Shown piece after piece: positions 29,670 through 38,878 of a stretch of 64,000 nt of DNA. The position numbers were made by a program, and so were the translations under genes. The stretch covers positions 769,517 to 833,516 of the forward strand of contig PNHW01000001.1 in the NCBI GenBank assembly GCA_002871995.1. Reading direction: 5' to 3'. Source of the DNA: Gleimia europaea. GTDB taxonomy: Bacteria; Actinomycetota; Actinomycetes; Actinomycetales; Actinomycetaceae. Every line of letters begins with the position of its first letter. The first letter of the stretch is position 1. The notes beneath the pieces were generated by a model. The model saw only the letters and a list, made by a program, of their open reading frames with translations, did no database searches and had not been told where the DNA came from.

Positions 29670-30161
29670 TTAGGCCTCTTGGAACCCCAAGTAGTCGTAG
29701 AGCCGGGTAGCGCTCGCGGCCTCGCGCATATCCAGTTGCAGGCACATGTCTTCGTATCCGGCAGCGGCCACGCGTCCGGCGGCCTCGCCGATAAGGGCGG
29801 TTGCGATGCCCCGTCCGCGATAGTCGGGGTGGACCATCAGGTCAAGGATGTATGGACTCTTATCGGCATCGTCCCAAGGCGTCCCGATTGTCACGAAGAT
29901 CGCGCCAATGAGATCACCATCGGCCCAAGCGCCGATGAATGAATCGTCGAGGGGAGTGCCGAACTCTCCGCCAAAGCACATGCGCATCTGGTCGATTGAC
30001 TCGTACAGGCTTTCCGCGGTCTCCGGCAGGTCATATGCAACCACGTTGAGGGCTGCGAGGGCCGGAATGTCATAGCGGGTTATGGTCGCTAGCTCAATTC
30101 CGGCCGGGCGTGCAAAGTCGGTTAGCGACTTCAGTCTGGCATTAAGTGTGAGCTGTGACAT
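29670..30161 (-). CDS. GNAT-family N-acetyltransferase
   Basis: 163 residues. The acetyl-CoA binding motif A is LMVHPDYRGRGIATALIGEA (residues ~100-120) and motif B follows with LQLDMREAASATRLYDYLGF. The acceptor substrate cannot be deduced. It is convergent with the Nei gene, with 22 bp between stops. Confidence 0.85.
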   Translation of the reverse strand: MSQLTLNARLKSLTDFARPAGIELATITRYDIPALAALNVVAYDLPETAESLYESIDQMRMCFGGEFGTPLDDSFIGAWADGDLIGAIFVTIGTPWDDADKSPYILDLMVHPDYRGRGIATALIGEAAGRVAAAGYEDMCLQLDMREAASATRLYDYLGFQEA

Positions 30162-30216
30162 ATCTATACTTTAGTTCCGTTTGCGTGATTTGTGGGTTAA
30201 AACCACTCGGGCAACA

Positions 30217-30252
30217 CAAACGCGCACCCAAAAAGTTATGGATGCGCGTTTG
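30217..30252 (-). terminator. hairpin downstream of cysE
   Basis: CAAACGCGCA (30217-30226) pairs with TGCGCGTTTG (30243-30252), about 25 bp after the cysE stop. The T-run is weak. Confidence 0.5.
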
Positions 30253-30277
30253 ATCAGCGGCGTAAAAGCGTAGCCGC

Positions 30278-30859
30278 TCAGATGTATAGTGTGGGATCCA
30301 CAATCAGGTCGGCTTCGCGTGATTGGTCGCAAAGCGGCTGGTTATGCGCCGGGATGCCAACCGCTACGTGTTCGGTTGGAACCTCGCGCACCACTACCGC
30401 ATTTGCGCCGATCTTGCTGTGATCACCAATCTTGATGGGGCCAAGCACTTTTGCGCCCGCGCCAATCATCACGTTTGACCCCACGGTTGGGTGTCGCTTG
30501 CCCTTCACCATGGCCACGCCGCCCAGGGTGACGCCGTGGAAGATCACCACGTTTTCACCAACACTCGTGGTCTCGCCAATCACTACGCCCGTGCCGTGGT
30601 CAATGAATACACGGCGGCCAATACGTGCACCGGGGTGAATGTCAATGCCGGTGAAGGACCTCGTGATCGATGAGAGTACGCGAGCGGGTAGGCGCGCTCC
30701 CGACCTCCACATCTTGTGTGCTACTCGGTGTGACCACATGGCGTGGACGCCGGGGTAGGCCAGTGCAACCTCAAGGTTGGACCTCGCGGCCGGATCACGC
30801 TGGCGCGCCGTCTCGAGGTCCTCGCGCAAGACGGAGGGCAGGGACGCTTTCTTAGACAT
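30278..30859 (-). CDS. cysE: serine O-acetyltransferase CysE
   Basis: Acetylates L-serine with acetyl-CoA, the first committed step to cysteine. 193 residues with the left-handed beta-helix hexapeptide repeats ([20 protein letters not shown] then [20 protein letters not shown], and [20 protein letters not shown]). It is the short-N-terminus type. It starts 5 bp after cysK, and the two products form the cysteine synthase complex. Confidence 0.95.
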   Translation of the reverse strand: MSKKASLPSVLREDLETARQRDPAARSNLEVALAYPGVHAMWSHRVAHKMWRSGARLPARVLSSITRSFTGIDIHPGARIGRRVFIDHGTGVVIGETTSVGENVVIFHGVTLGGVAMVKGKRHPTVGSNVMIGAGAKVLGPIKIGDHSKIGANAVVVREVPTEHVAVGIPAHNQPLCDQSREADLIVDPTLYI

Positions 30860-30864
30860 GGCTC

Positions 30865-31797
30865 CTACTTCTTAATGTCCGCCCACAGGGGAGTGGAGAG
30901 GTAGCGCTCGCCCGTGTCAGGTAGAACCGTGACAATAGTTTTGCCTGCAAACTCGGGGCGCTTTGCAACCTCGAGGGCCGCCCAAAGGGCAGCGCCAGCG
31001 GAGATTCCTACAAATAGGCCTTCCTCGCTGGCTGCGCGGCGGGCGGTCTTCAGGGCGTCCTCGGTTTTCACCGTTACGACCTCGTCAACCACGCTGCGGT
31101 CAAGGTTGTCCGGTACGAAGTTCGCACCGATGCCCTGAATGCCGTGCGGTCCAGCAGTGCCCTCGGTAAGTAGGGGAGACTCAGCCGGCTCAACCGCAAT
31201 GGCCTTGAGGTTCGGGTTCTTCTTCTTGAGGGCGCGCGTAACTCCAGAGATCGTGCCGCCCGTTCCCACGCCGGCTACAACCACGTCAACGTTTCCGTCG
31301 GTGTCTGCCCAAATCTCGGGCCCGGTGGTCTCTTCGTGCATCTGCACGTTAGCCGGGTTGGAGAACTGGGAGGCTAGGATCGAGCCGGGGCGCTCCGCAA
31401 CGATCTTCTTCGCAGCCTCTACCGCGCCTGCCATGCCGGCCTTCGGGTCGGTAAGTACAAGCTCGGCGCCAAATGCGCGCATAAGCTTCTTGCGCTCGTC
31501 GCTCATTGAGGAGGGCATTGCGATGACTACCTTGTAGCCGCGCGCCGCGCCAACCATGGCAAGTGCGATACCAGTGTTTCCCGAGGTTGCTTCAACGATT
31601 GTGCCGCAAGGGGTGAGTTCCCCCGACTTCTCGGCGGCATCTACGATTGCCACGCCGATGCGGTCTTTAACTGATGATCCCGGGTTGAAGTATTCCAGTT
31701 TTGCCAGGACATTCGTGCTTTCCCCGGCCATACGGTTAATGCGAACGAGGGGAGTGCGTCCTACGGTTTCAGTGACATTGTTGGCAATGTTAGCCAT
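30865..31797 (-). CDS. cysK: cysteine synthase A CysK
   Basis: PLP-dependent O-acetylserine sulfhydrylase, 310 residues. The PLP Lys is in [11 protein letters not shown] near residue 41, the asparagine loop is [12 protein letters not shown], and the PLP phosphate loop is [15 protein letters not shown]. Together with CysE it makes cysteine from serine. The 180-bp region upstream should hold the promoter, but no clear box is seen. Confidence 0.96.
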   Translation of the reverse strand: MANIANNVTETVGRTPLVRINRMAGESTNVLAKLEYFNPGSSVKDRIGVAIVDAAEKSGELTPCGTIVEATSGNTGIALAMVGAARGYKVVIAMPSSMSDERKKLMRAFGAELVLTDPKAGMAGAVEAAKKIVAERPGSILASQFSNPANVQMHEETTGPEIWADTDGNVDVVVAGVGTGGTISGVTRALKKKNPNLKAIAVEPAESPLLTEGTAGPHGIQGIGANFVPDNLDRSVVDEVVTVKTEDALKTARRAASEEGLFVGISAGAALWAALEVAKRPEFAGKTIVTVLPDTGERYLSTPLWADIKK

Positions 31798-31979
31798 GTG
31801 AAATCTCCTGTGTGTCTGTCTTCTAAAGTTTCAAATTTGTGAACTTAAGCTGGGTGCCGGCGCCGTCGATTTCCGGGCAAGCGGGCACCCTAAAGACACT
31901 GTGTGCACACAAAGGTGCTAGAAAGTCGCGTAAAAACAATTTTCTTAATGGTCACGTGCCCATAATAGTGGTGCTATCG

Positions 31980-32612
31980 TTACGCGTCGACTTCAACGGT
32001 TGTTGACTCGATCGCACGTGGGATTATTTCTCCGCCGGAAAGCTCGGCAACCAGGCTCGCAAACTCGCTTTCACGTGCGGGTTCTAGAGCGACGGTGATA
32101 GTTGCGAACTGTCCGTATTCCACGTCTATGATGTTGAAGTCGCGGGCGCGCAGGTCCGCTTCGATTCGTCCAGCGTAAGCGTGAGGAGCGTCCAGTTCAA
32201 AGCGGAGTACGTCCTTAAACTCAACGATTTGGGCAAGTTTTAACGCTTCGGAGACGGAGGATGAGTACGCCCGAATCAGGCCGCCCGCGCCCAGTAGCAC
32301 GCCGCCAAAATAGCGGGTCACAACGGCGGTTACGCCCACCAGGTTTTCGCGTAGAAACACCTCGAGCATGGGAGCGCCAGCCGTTCCAGAGGGTTCGCCG
32401 TCGTCATTCGAGTGCCCGATTTCATTAGAGCCTTCAGGTCTGACAACAAAAGCAGAGCAGTTGTGCGTAGCGTCAGGGAACTCCTCGCGGATGCTGGCAA
32501 TGAAAGCGCGTGCATCTTCTTCGGTAGCTGTCTGTGCCAAAGTAGTGATGAACTCAGACCGCTGGATTTCTAACCGGTTGCGAACCCAGGTTCCCGTCTT
32601 AACGCCGCGCAT
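31980..32612 (-). CDS. YigZ/IMPACT-family protein
   Basis: 210 residues with the signature (SNDDGEPSGTAGAPMLEVFL, then TRYFGGVLLGAGGLIRAYS) of the UPF0029/IMPACT N-terminal domain and a C-terminal DUF1949-like half. Relatives are linked to translation control, but the bacterial role is not settled. Confidence 0.88.
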   Translation of the reverse strand: MRGVKTGTWVRNRLEIQRSEFITTLAQTATEEDARAFIASIREEFPDATHNCSAFVVRPEGSNEIGHSNDDGEPSGTAGAPMLEVFLRENLVGVTAVVTRYFGGVLLGAGGLIRAYSSSVSEALKLAQIVEFKDVLRFELDAPHAYAGRIEADLRARDFNIIDVEYGQFATITVALEPARESEFASLVAELSGGEIIPRAIESTTVEVDA

Positions 32613-32862
32613 GTGCCCTCCTTACCTCCTATTGTATGCAGGGCGTTGCAGATATCTGGCACAGCGGCGGTGCCCAACTCAAGATGCGCGAGATTGCGCA
32701 CGTTCTTTGGTGGCTGGGGGCGAATTTGCTAAGCTAGAACAGTTGCCAACGCGCCTATCACGCGAATCACACTGTTTACAGTGGTGTTTTAGGCGCGATT
32801 CGTGGCAAAGTGTACCTTGGTAATTGATCGATTCTTTTTGATTGTGAAGGAGCGGGCGGGCT

Positions 32863-33033
32863 ATGGCAGTACCTAAGCGCAAGATGTCCCGGTCGAACAC
32901 TCGCACTCGCCGGTCGTCGTGGAAGGCTAAGCTCCCTGAGCTTCAGACTATCCGTGTGCAGGGCCGCGAAGTCCGAGTGCCTCGTCACCTTGTAAAGGCT
33001 TACAAGGCTGGTGCCATCGAGATTGAGGACTAG
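32863..33033 (+). CDS. rpmF: 50S ribosomal protein L32
   Basis: Short gene of 56 residues: [21 protein letters not shown] after the Met, ending AGAIEIED. It has no cysteines, so it is the zinc-independent form of L32. AAGGAG lies about 11 nt before the ATG. It stands alone here, without the yceD/DUF177 gene that often precedes rpmF. The 250 bp upstream show no other gene. Confidence 0.95.
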   Translation: MAVPKRKMSRSNTRTRRSSWKAKLPELQTIRVQGREVRVPRHLVKAYKAGAIEIED

Positions 33034-33050
33034 TCTTAGATAGTTAAAGA

Positions 33051-33079
33051 ACGAGCCTGGGTTTTCCCAGGCTCGTTTT
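33051..33079 (+). terminator. Rho-independent terminator of rpmF
   Basis: 11-bp stem ACGAGCCTGGG/CCCAGGCTCGT with a 4-nt loop and a TTTT tail, 17 bp after the stop. Confidence 0.9.
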
Positions 33080-33097
33080 GTATTCTCATTTTCTACG

Positions 33098-33170
33098 CAC
33101 CCCCGACAGGATTCGAACCTGCGACCAATTGCTTAGAAGGCAACTGCTCTATCCACTGAGCTACGGAGGC
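33098..33170 (-). tRNA. tRNA-Arg(TCT)
   Basis: 73 nt with anticodon loop CTTCTAA (TCT), T-loop TTCGAAT, and acceptor GCCTCCG pairing with CGGGGGT through two G-U wobbles. CCA is not encoded. Confidence 0.93.
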
Positions 33171-33235
33171 TCTTGGCGCTTTCGCGCCTGTTTGCACGCC
33201 TATTCTAGGTGCTTCACCGAAGTGAGCCAAATGCG

Positions 33236-34492
33236 TTAAATGAGCAGTCGGAATATTTCTGAATCTAGAGGCACCGGCTCAACGTGCAGGGGCGAGGATG
33301 CCATCCTGCGTCGCAACTGATGAATGTCTGCGGCGCGACCAAGGTCGATGCCTACGAGTGCTGGGCCCGTGTCACGGTTGTTTTTCTTGGTGTACTCGAA
33401 GTGGATGATGTCTTGATCTTCAGCGAGTACATCGCGAACGAATCCGAGGAGGGCGCCCGGCTCTTGGGGAAAGGTCACCAGGAAGTAGTGACGCAACCCC
33501 TCATGACGCAGGGACCGTTCCTGCACTTCAGCGTAGCGAGACAGGTCATTGTTGCCTCCGGAAACCATGGCTACAACAGGTCCGTTGGGAATGTGGGGGA
33601 GGTATCGGCGTGCAGCAGCGGAGGCGAGAGCGCCGGCCGGCTCGGCAATAATGCCTTCGGAATGGTACAGGTCAAGCATTTCAGAGCACACTGCGCCTTC
33701 GGGAATAACGATTACGTCGCCAAGGCATTCGCGCAGGATCGGGAATGTAACGTCACCAACGCGTCCCACGGCTGTGCCATCCACGAAGTTATCAACCTGG
33801 TCTAGTGATACGGGTTTGCCCGCGCGCAATGCTGCTTTGATGGAGGCAGCCCCTTCGGGCTCTACGCCAATCACTTTGATGGAGGGGCGCATAGTTTTAA
33901 GCCACAGCGCGATTCCGGCAGCGAGGCCTCCGCCTCCCATTGGAAGCAGAACACAGTCGGTATCTGCAGGAATTTGCTCGGCTAGCTCCACGGCGATGGT
34001 GCCCTGGCCAGCGATAACCATCGGATCATTGTAGGCGGGAACAAACACTAGGTTTTCTCGCTCAGATACTTCCATAGCCTGCGCGTTCGCGGCGTCAAAC
34101 GTGCCGTCAACTATGATCTGCTCAACCCATCCGTCACCGATGGTGGCAATGCGATCGCGTTTTTGCCGCGGAGTGTTGGAAGGCAGGAAGATCTTGCCGC
34201 GGATCTTCAACGTCGCACACGCATATGCCACGCCCTGAGCGTGGTTTCCAGCGGACGCAGCTACAACACCTCGTGCCGCCTCGCTATCGCTGAGGGACGC
34301 AATCTTGTTGTATGCCCCGCGAACCTTGAACGAGCGGCACAGCTGAATGTCTTCGCGCTTCAAATAAACCGGTACGCCCACTTCCTCGCTGAGCCTGGGG
34401 GAGTATTCCAAAGGTGTTTTCTTTGCCACTTTGGCCAGGCGCTGCGCAGCCTCGTCAATATCTTTTGCACTGAGTTGAAAATCGGATTCCAT
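33236..34492 (-). CDS. ilvA: threonine ammonia-lyase IlvA (with ACT-like domain)
   Basis: PLP enzyme that deaminates threonine to 2-oxobutanoate for isoleucine synthesis or threonine breakdown. 418 residues. The PLP Lys is in CRSFKVRGAYN near 55, the phosphate loop is PMGGGGLAAG, and the C-terminal ~75 residues (HYFLVTFPQEPGALLGFVRD) form an ACT-like regulatory domain. This is the shorter form with one ACT-like unit. The open frame runs on upstream, but homology starts at ATG 34492; ATG 34501 is the alternative. Neither has a clear ribosome binding site. Confidence 0.9.
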   Translation of the reverse strand: MESDFQLSAKDIDEAAQRLAKVAKKTPLEYSPRLSEEVGVPVYLKREDIQLCRSFKVRGAYNKIASLSDSEAARGVVAASAGNHAQGVAYACATLKIRGKIFLPSNTPRQKRDRIATIGDGWVEQIIVDGTFDAANAQAMEVSERENLVFVPAYNDPMVIAGQGTIAVELAEQIPADTDCVLLPMGGGGLAAGIALWLKTMRPSIKVIGVEPEGAASIKAALRAGKPVSLDQVDNFVDGTAVGRVGDVTFPILRECLGDVIVIPEGAVCSEMLDLYHSEGIIAEPAGALASAAARRYLPHIPNGPVVAMVSGGNNDLSRYAEVQERSLRHEGLRHYFLVTFPQEPGALLGFVRDVLAEDQDIIHFEYTKKNNRDTGPALVGIDLGRAADIHQLRRRMASSPLHVEPVPLDSEIFRLLI

Positions 34493-34628
34493 GGCCCACA
34501 TCTTATGGAAATATACGAATACGTAGTCTTGCCGTCCCACATGTGAACGCCGGCAATAACCAGGCGCGTATCTCCCACGGTAGTAACGACGGTAAAAAGT
34601 TTGCCTAAAAATCACTAGAGTAGAAGGC

Positions 34629-35255
34629 ATGAGTAAAAAACCACGCCGTCCGCTCGTGTGGATTGACTGCGAAATGACCGGCCTTGATCTTGACAAAGAT
34701 GGGCTTGTTGAAGTAGCTGTCGTGATCACTGACGAGCAGCTAAACGTTGTAGACCCCGGAATAGACATTGTCATTAGGCCTTCGCAAGAAGCGCTGGACA
34801 ACATGGGGGATTTTGTACGCAACATGCACACCGAATCCGGCCTGATCGACGAGTTTGAAACCGGTGTTTCACTTGAGGAAGCCCAGCGCGAGGTTTTGGA
34901 CTACGTAAAGAAATTTGTACCGCAGCCACGCCAGGCGCTCCTTGCCGGTAACTCGATTGGGACCGACAAGGCGTTCTTAGAGCGCGACATGCCCGAGCTC
35001 ATCGACTACTTGCACTATCGGGTAGTCGACGTGTCTTCCATCAAAGAGCTCGCCAAACGCTGGTATCACCGCACGTTTGAGGAAGCCCCGGCTAAGCACG
35101 GTGGCCATCGCGCTCTTGCGGACATCCTCGAATCCATCCAAGAACTCGTCTACTATCGTCGCGTTCTCTTCCCGCAGGGGGAGGGGCCCAGCAGACAAGA
35201 GGCCAGGCAGGTTGCCGCCGAGGTTGTAGCCCTTGGCATTCCAAACATCGAGTAA
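34629..35255 (+). CDS. orn: oligoribonuclease Orn
   Basis: DEDDh 3'-5' exonuclease that degrades 2-5-nt RNA and the linear dinucleotide pGpG. 208 residues. Motif I is WIDCEMTGLDL, motif II GNSIGTDKAFLERDMP, and motif III HGGHRALADILES. Divergent from ilvA. Confidence 0.95.
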   Translation: MSKKPRRPLVWIDCEMTGLDLDKDGLVEVAVVITDEQLNVVDPGIDIVIRPSQEALDNMGDFVRNMHTESGLIDEFETGVSLEEAQREVLDYVKKFVPQPRQALLAGNSIGTDKAFLERDMPELIDYLHYRVVDVSSIKELAKRWYHRTFEEAPAKHGGHRALADILESIQELVYYRRVLFPQGEGPSRQEARQVAAEVVALGIPNIE

Positions 35256-35286
35256 GGCAACCTCGAGACGTAGCTCTTAACGCCTA

Positions 35287-35320
35287 CTTTGCGCGGTTTC
35301 CACAAGGAGGCCGCGCAAAG
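35287..35320 (+). terminator. hairpin after orn
   Basis: CTTTGCGCGG (35287-35296) pairs with CCGCGCAAAG (35311-35320), about 32 bp past the stop. Confidence 0.55.
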
Positions 35321-35408
35321 CTGTATCCACAGCCAAAACCTCGCGGTGTTTCCAGCGTGGTTTGCGCTTCGCATCATGAAGTCACCCACCTAGTTGAGAG
35401 GACTTCAT

Positions 35409-36506
35409 ATGAAAACTGGAACGCGCCGAATCCTAGCGGCCTCAACGGCTCTGTTTGCGACACTAACCCTAAGTGCGCCGGCGGCGCTCGCGGCGGAAGA
35501 ACCGTGGCAACTGCTCGGACAGGGGCAACTATTCGTTGCTAAATCAGGAGATTATTACGGGGTGTGTGCCGGCGATGATCAGCTTCGTAAAGGCGCTCCG
35601 GTAGCGCCAAAAGACGCTGCGTTCAAGACCTATCAGGTTGGTCAAGCAACCCCGCGAAATACCGCAACATCCATTGGCAATACCGATATTAAGACGGTGA
35701 TGAGCGCGGATAAGACTTGGGTAGTTGCCGCGCTCTACCACCTTTATGCAAAGGACGTTACCAAGAGCGGGCATCACGCGAAGTCGTTTAGCTTTGCGGT
35801 GCAGAGCCAGCTTTCAACCTATGGCAGGTTTCCCATGGAGAACCTTGACGACGGTGGCGCGCTTGCTCGCCAGATGGTTGCCGAGGCCGAAAAGATTGCT
35901 GGCCCATACACGCTAAAACCGTGGGTTTCATACAAGGACGGCGTGGTTACTATCGAAAACCTAGGGGTCAAGGGCAAATCTGGGTGGATCAAGGGGCTAC
36001 CCATGGAAGTGACTTTCACACACGCAAGTGCCGGCGAGGTGAAGAAGACCCTTACAAGCGCCGCAGAGCCTATCAGTGCCCAGGCAGAATATTCGGATCC
36101 TGGCGAGGTGTCGGTTCGCGTTAAGGTCAGTGGCTTGCCCGCGGACAAAATCAACATTTGGGAACACCCTGAACACCAGGATCTGGTGGTAGTGCCGTGG
36201 GGTAAAAGCTCACTTGAGGCGAGCGGAACCGTGAGCGTTCCGCCTCCTCCCACGCAGCCAACCACGCAGCCAACAGAGCCGGAAACCGAGCCCACAACTC
36301 AGCCGACTACCGAACCGTCACAGCCGGAAACTGAGCCCACTACTCAGCCCGAAACTGAGCCAACTACCACGCCAACTACAGCCACTGTCGACCAGCCGCC
36401 AACACTTGCAAAAACCGGAGCTACCAGCCTGTTCTTGCCCGCGTTTGGCCTTGCATCCCTAGGCAGCGGATTCCTGCTGTTTAGGCGCAGCGGTGGCGAA
36501 GCATAG
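35409..36506 (+). CDS. cell-wall-anchored surface protein with LAKTG sorting signal
   Basis: 365 residues. A signal peptide (MKTGTRRILAASTALFATL, cleavage after ALAA near 30) is followed by a ~220-residue domain I do not recognise. Next comes a wall-spanning linker of Thr/Pro/Glu/Gln repeats (TQPT and ETEPTT units, residues ~280-335). The C-terminus has LAKTG, a hydrophobic segment and FRRSGGEA. LAKTG fits the LAXTG preference of class E sortases of actinobacteria. ATG 35409 follows GAGAGGA. An adhesin-like or thioester-type function is possible, but nothing confirms it. Confidence 0.85.
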   Translation: MKTGTRRILAASTALFATLTLSAPAALAAEEPWQLLGQGQLFVAKSGDYYGVCAGDDQLRKGAPVAPKDAAFKTYQVGQATPRNTATSIGNTDIKTVMSADKTWVVAALYHLYAKDVTKSGHHAKSFSFAVQSQLSTYGRFPMENLDDGGALARQMVAEAEKIAGPYTLKPWVSYKDGVVTIENLGVKGKSGWIKGLPMEVTFTHASAGEVKKTLTSAAEPISAQAEYSDPGEVSVRVKVSGLPADKINIWEHPEHQDLVVVPWGKSSLEASGTVSVPPPPTQPTTQPTEPETEPTTQPTTEPSQPETEPTTQPETEPTTTPTTATVDQPPTLAKTGATSLFLPAFGLASLGSGFLLFRRSGGEA

Positions 36507-36514
36507 GAGAGATC

Positions 36515-36994
36515 ATGGAAGAAACTTGGAACACCGATACCGTGGTTGCAGATAGCAACACCACAACTGCAACTGTTGCAGTGCCAACCTCGTCGAGGTT
36601 GAAGACGTTCTCAGCAGACGCAGTGACCATTACCGTTCGTGGCCGCCTCGGGTCGCACATTGATCTGAAAACCCTGCCGTCAGGATCAAAGCTGGCGAGG
36701 GCGCGTATGGCCGTAACCAGACGCGGGCGTGATGATGCCGGGAACTGGCATGATGCGTCTACGGCCTGGTACACGGTCAAAATGTGGGGTCAGCTAGCCG
36801 AGAACGCGGCCCAGTCTTTACAAAAGGGACAGCCGGTGATTGTAACTGGTCGGCTCGAAGTCAACGAGTGGTCCAACCCGCAGAGTGGAAGCAGAGGGAC
36901 AGAGCTGGTCATAACCGCTACGACCATCGGACACGACCTCGGGTATGGCACGGCCGCATACAGCCGTCCCGTGAAGGAACTAGCTACCCGCTAA
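36515..36994 (+). CDS. single-stranded DNA-binding protein paralogue
   Basis: 159 residues with an OB-fold SSB core (ITVRGRLGSHIDLK ... STAWYTVKMWGQLAENAAQSL ... GQPVIVTGRLEVNEW). It has a polar N-terminal extension of about 35 residues. It lacks the acidic C-terminal tip used to recruit replication proteins, ending PVKELATR. It is therefore more likely an accessory SSB (SsbB-like, e.g. for DNA uptake or repair) than the main replication protein. The start is 8 bp after the surface-protein stop. Confidence 0.85.
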   Translation: MEETWNTDTVVADSNTTTATVAVPTSSRLKTFSADAVTITVRGRLGSHIDLKTLPSGSKLARARMAVTRRGRDDAGNWHDASTAWYTVKMWGQLAENAAQSLQKGQPVIVTGRLEVNEWSNPQSGSRGTELVITATTIGHDLGYGTAAYSRPVKELATR

Positions 36995-37005
36995 ACCGTG
37001 AAAAT

Positions 37006-37035
37006 CCGCCGGCCCGCGTTGGATCGGGCCGGCGG
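37006..37035 (+). terminator. hairpin after ssb paralogue
   Basis: CCGCCGGCCCG pairs with CGGGCCGGCGG across 8 nt, 11 bp after the stop. The tail has few T residues. Confidence 0.6.
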
Positions 37036-37084
37036 TTCACGTACACTAGGCTCGACTAAGCCTAGTTAAACGTGAAGGTATGGC

Positions 37085-38767
37085 ATGGCTGAATACATCT
37101 ACCAAATGATTCGTGCGCGCAAGACGCACGGAGACAAAGTAATTCTTGATGACGTGACGATGGCGTTCTTCCCGGGCGCTAAGATCGGCATGGTTGGCCC
37201 CAACGGTGCCGGCAAATCCTCGATTTTGAAAATCATGGCCGGCCTGGACGAGCCGTCAAACGGTGAAGCTCGTCTGTCACCCGGATACACGGTTGGTATC
37301 TTGCAGCAGGAGCCCCCGCTGGATGAGGACAAAACTGTTCTTGAAAACGTGGAGCTTGGTGTTGGTGATACGGTAGCGAAACTGAAGCGCTACAACGAGG
37401 TTTCGGAAGAGATGGCTAATCCGGATGCGGATTTTGATGCCCTCATGGAAGAGATGGGCAAGCTACAAACCGAGATCGACGCGGTGAATGGTTGGGATCT
37501 TGAGTCGCAGCTCAACCAGGCAATGGATGCGCTCCGTTGCCCGCCGCCAGACACGCCCGTGAATGTGCTGTCCGGTGGTGAGCGTCGCCGCGTGGCGCTG
37601 TGCCGTCTACTTCTCGAGGCCCCGGACCTGCTCCTGCTGGACGAGCCTACTAACCACCTTGACGCTGAGTCCGTACTGTGGTTGGAACAGCACCTGGCGT
37701 CCTATCAGGGTGCGGTTATTGCAGTAACTCACGACCGCTACTTCCTAGATCATGTGGCCCAGTGGATTGCTGAGGTTGACCGTGGGCGTTTGTACCCGTA
37801 CGAGGGTAACTACACCACCTACCTCGAAACTAAGAAGGAACGTCTTCAGATTCAGGGCAAGAAGGACGCCAAGCTCGCGAAGCGTTTGAAGGACGAGCTC
37901 GAGTGGGTTCGCACTTCTGCGAAGGGTAGGCAGGCTAAGCAAAAGGCCCGTCTGGCTCGCTATGAAGAGATGGCTGAAGAGGCCGAGCGCACCCGCAAAC
38001 TGGACTTTGAAGAGATCCAGATTCCGCCGGGCCCGCGCCTCGGTAACGTCGTTATCGACGCTTCGAACCTGCAAAAGGGCTTCGGGGATCGCAAGCTCAT
38101 TGACGGCCTGTCATTCTCGCTACCGCGTAATGGCATCGTTGGTGTGATTGGCCCCAACGGTGTTGGTAAGACCACGCTGTTCAAGACGATCGTTGGGCTT
38201 GAACCACTCGATGGTGGCGATCTGAAGATCGGCGAGACGGTCAAGATTTCTTACGTGGATCAAACCCGTGCAGGCATTGACCCGAACAAGACGCTGTGGG
38301 AAGTCGTGTCTGATGGCCTCGACTACTTGGAGGTTGGCAACGTTGAGGTTCCCTCACGCGCATACGTGTCTGCGTTCGGATTCAAGGGTGCCGACCAGCA
38401 AAAGCCCGCGGGCGTGCTTTCCGGTGGTGAGCGCAACCGTCTGAACCTGGCCCTAACGCTCAAACAGGGCGGCAACTTGCTTCTATTGGACGAGCCAACT
38501 AACGACCTCGACGTTGAAACCTTGGCGTCCCTAGAAAACGCTCTCCTGGAGTTCCCCGGCTGTGCTGTTGTGGTTACTCACGACCGTTGGTTCCTTGACC
38601 GCGTAGCCAGCCACATTCTTGCCTGGGAAGGCACCGAAGAGAACCCCGCAAACTGGTACTGGTTTGAAGGTAACTTCGAAGCTTACGAGAAGAACAAGAT
38701 TGAGCGCCTCGGCCCAGAAGCCGCGCGCCCACACCGCGTAACGCACCGTCGCCTAACCCGCGACTAA
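37085..38767 (+). CDS. ettA: energy-dependent translational throttle protein EttA
   Basis: ABC-F protein, 560 residues, with two ATPase domains and no membrane segments. Walker A motifs are GPNGAGKSS and GPNGVGKTT; signature motifs LSGGERRRVALCRLL and LSGGERNRLNLALTL; Walker B ends in LDEPTNHLD and LDEPTNDLD. The arm and P-site tRNA-interaction linker (near 240-310) are of the EttA type. It binds the ribosomal E site and gates elongation according to ATP/ADP. Confidence 0.95.
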   Translation: MAEYIYQMIRARKTHGDKVILDDVTMAFFPGAKIGMVGPNGAGKSSILKIMAGLDEPSNGEARLSPGYTVGILQQEPPLDEDKTVLENVELGVGDTVAKLKRYNEVSEEMANPDADFDALMEEMGKLQTEIDAVNGWDLESQLNQAMDALRCPPPDTPVNVLSGGERRRVALCRLLLEAPDLLLLDEPTNHLDAESVLWLEQHLASYQGAVIAVTHDRYFLDHVAQWIAEVDRGRLYPYEGNYTTYLETKKERLQIQGKKDAKLAKRLKDELEWVRTSAKGRQAKQKARLARYEEMAEEAERTRKLDFEEIQIPPGPRLGNVVIDASNLQKGFGDRKLIDGLSFSLPRNGIVGVIGPNGVGKTTLFKTIVGLEPLDGGDLKIGETVKISYVDQTRAGIDPNKTLWEVVSDGLDYLEVGNVEVPSRAYVSAFGFKGADQQKPAGVLSGGERNRLNLALTLKQGGNLLLLDEPTNDLDVETLASLENALLEFPGCAVVVTHDRWFLDRVASHILAWEGTEENPANWYWFEGNFEAYEKNKIERLGPEAARPHRVTHRRLTRD

Positions 38768-38811
38768 ACGGTTTCGCCTCGCGCGGCGCTAACCTACTTC
38801 AAGTAGATATA

Positions 38812-38848
38812 GTTTTGGCCCGGATGTTTCAAACATCCGGGCCAAAAC
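38812..38848. terminator. bidirectional terminator between ettA and the nucleotidase gene
   Basis: Perfect 18-bp stem with a 1-nt loop (38812-38829 with 38831-38848; arm starts GTTTTGGCCCGGATG) between two convergent genes. The A/T ends of the stem can act as U-tracts either way. Confidence 0.85.
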
Positions 38849-38878
38849 CTTATCTGTAGCTAGTTCAGCTAGATGAGC

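Noticed and set aside
34493-34831. Long N-terminal extension of IlvA
   Set aside because: Low-complexity peptide overlapping the divergent orn gene; homology begins at ATG 34492.
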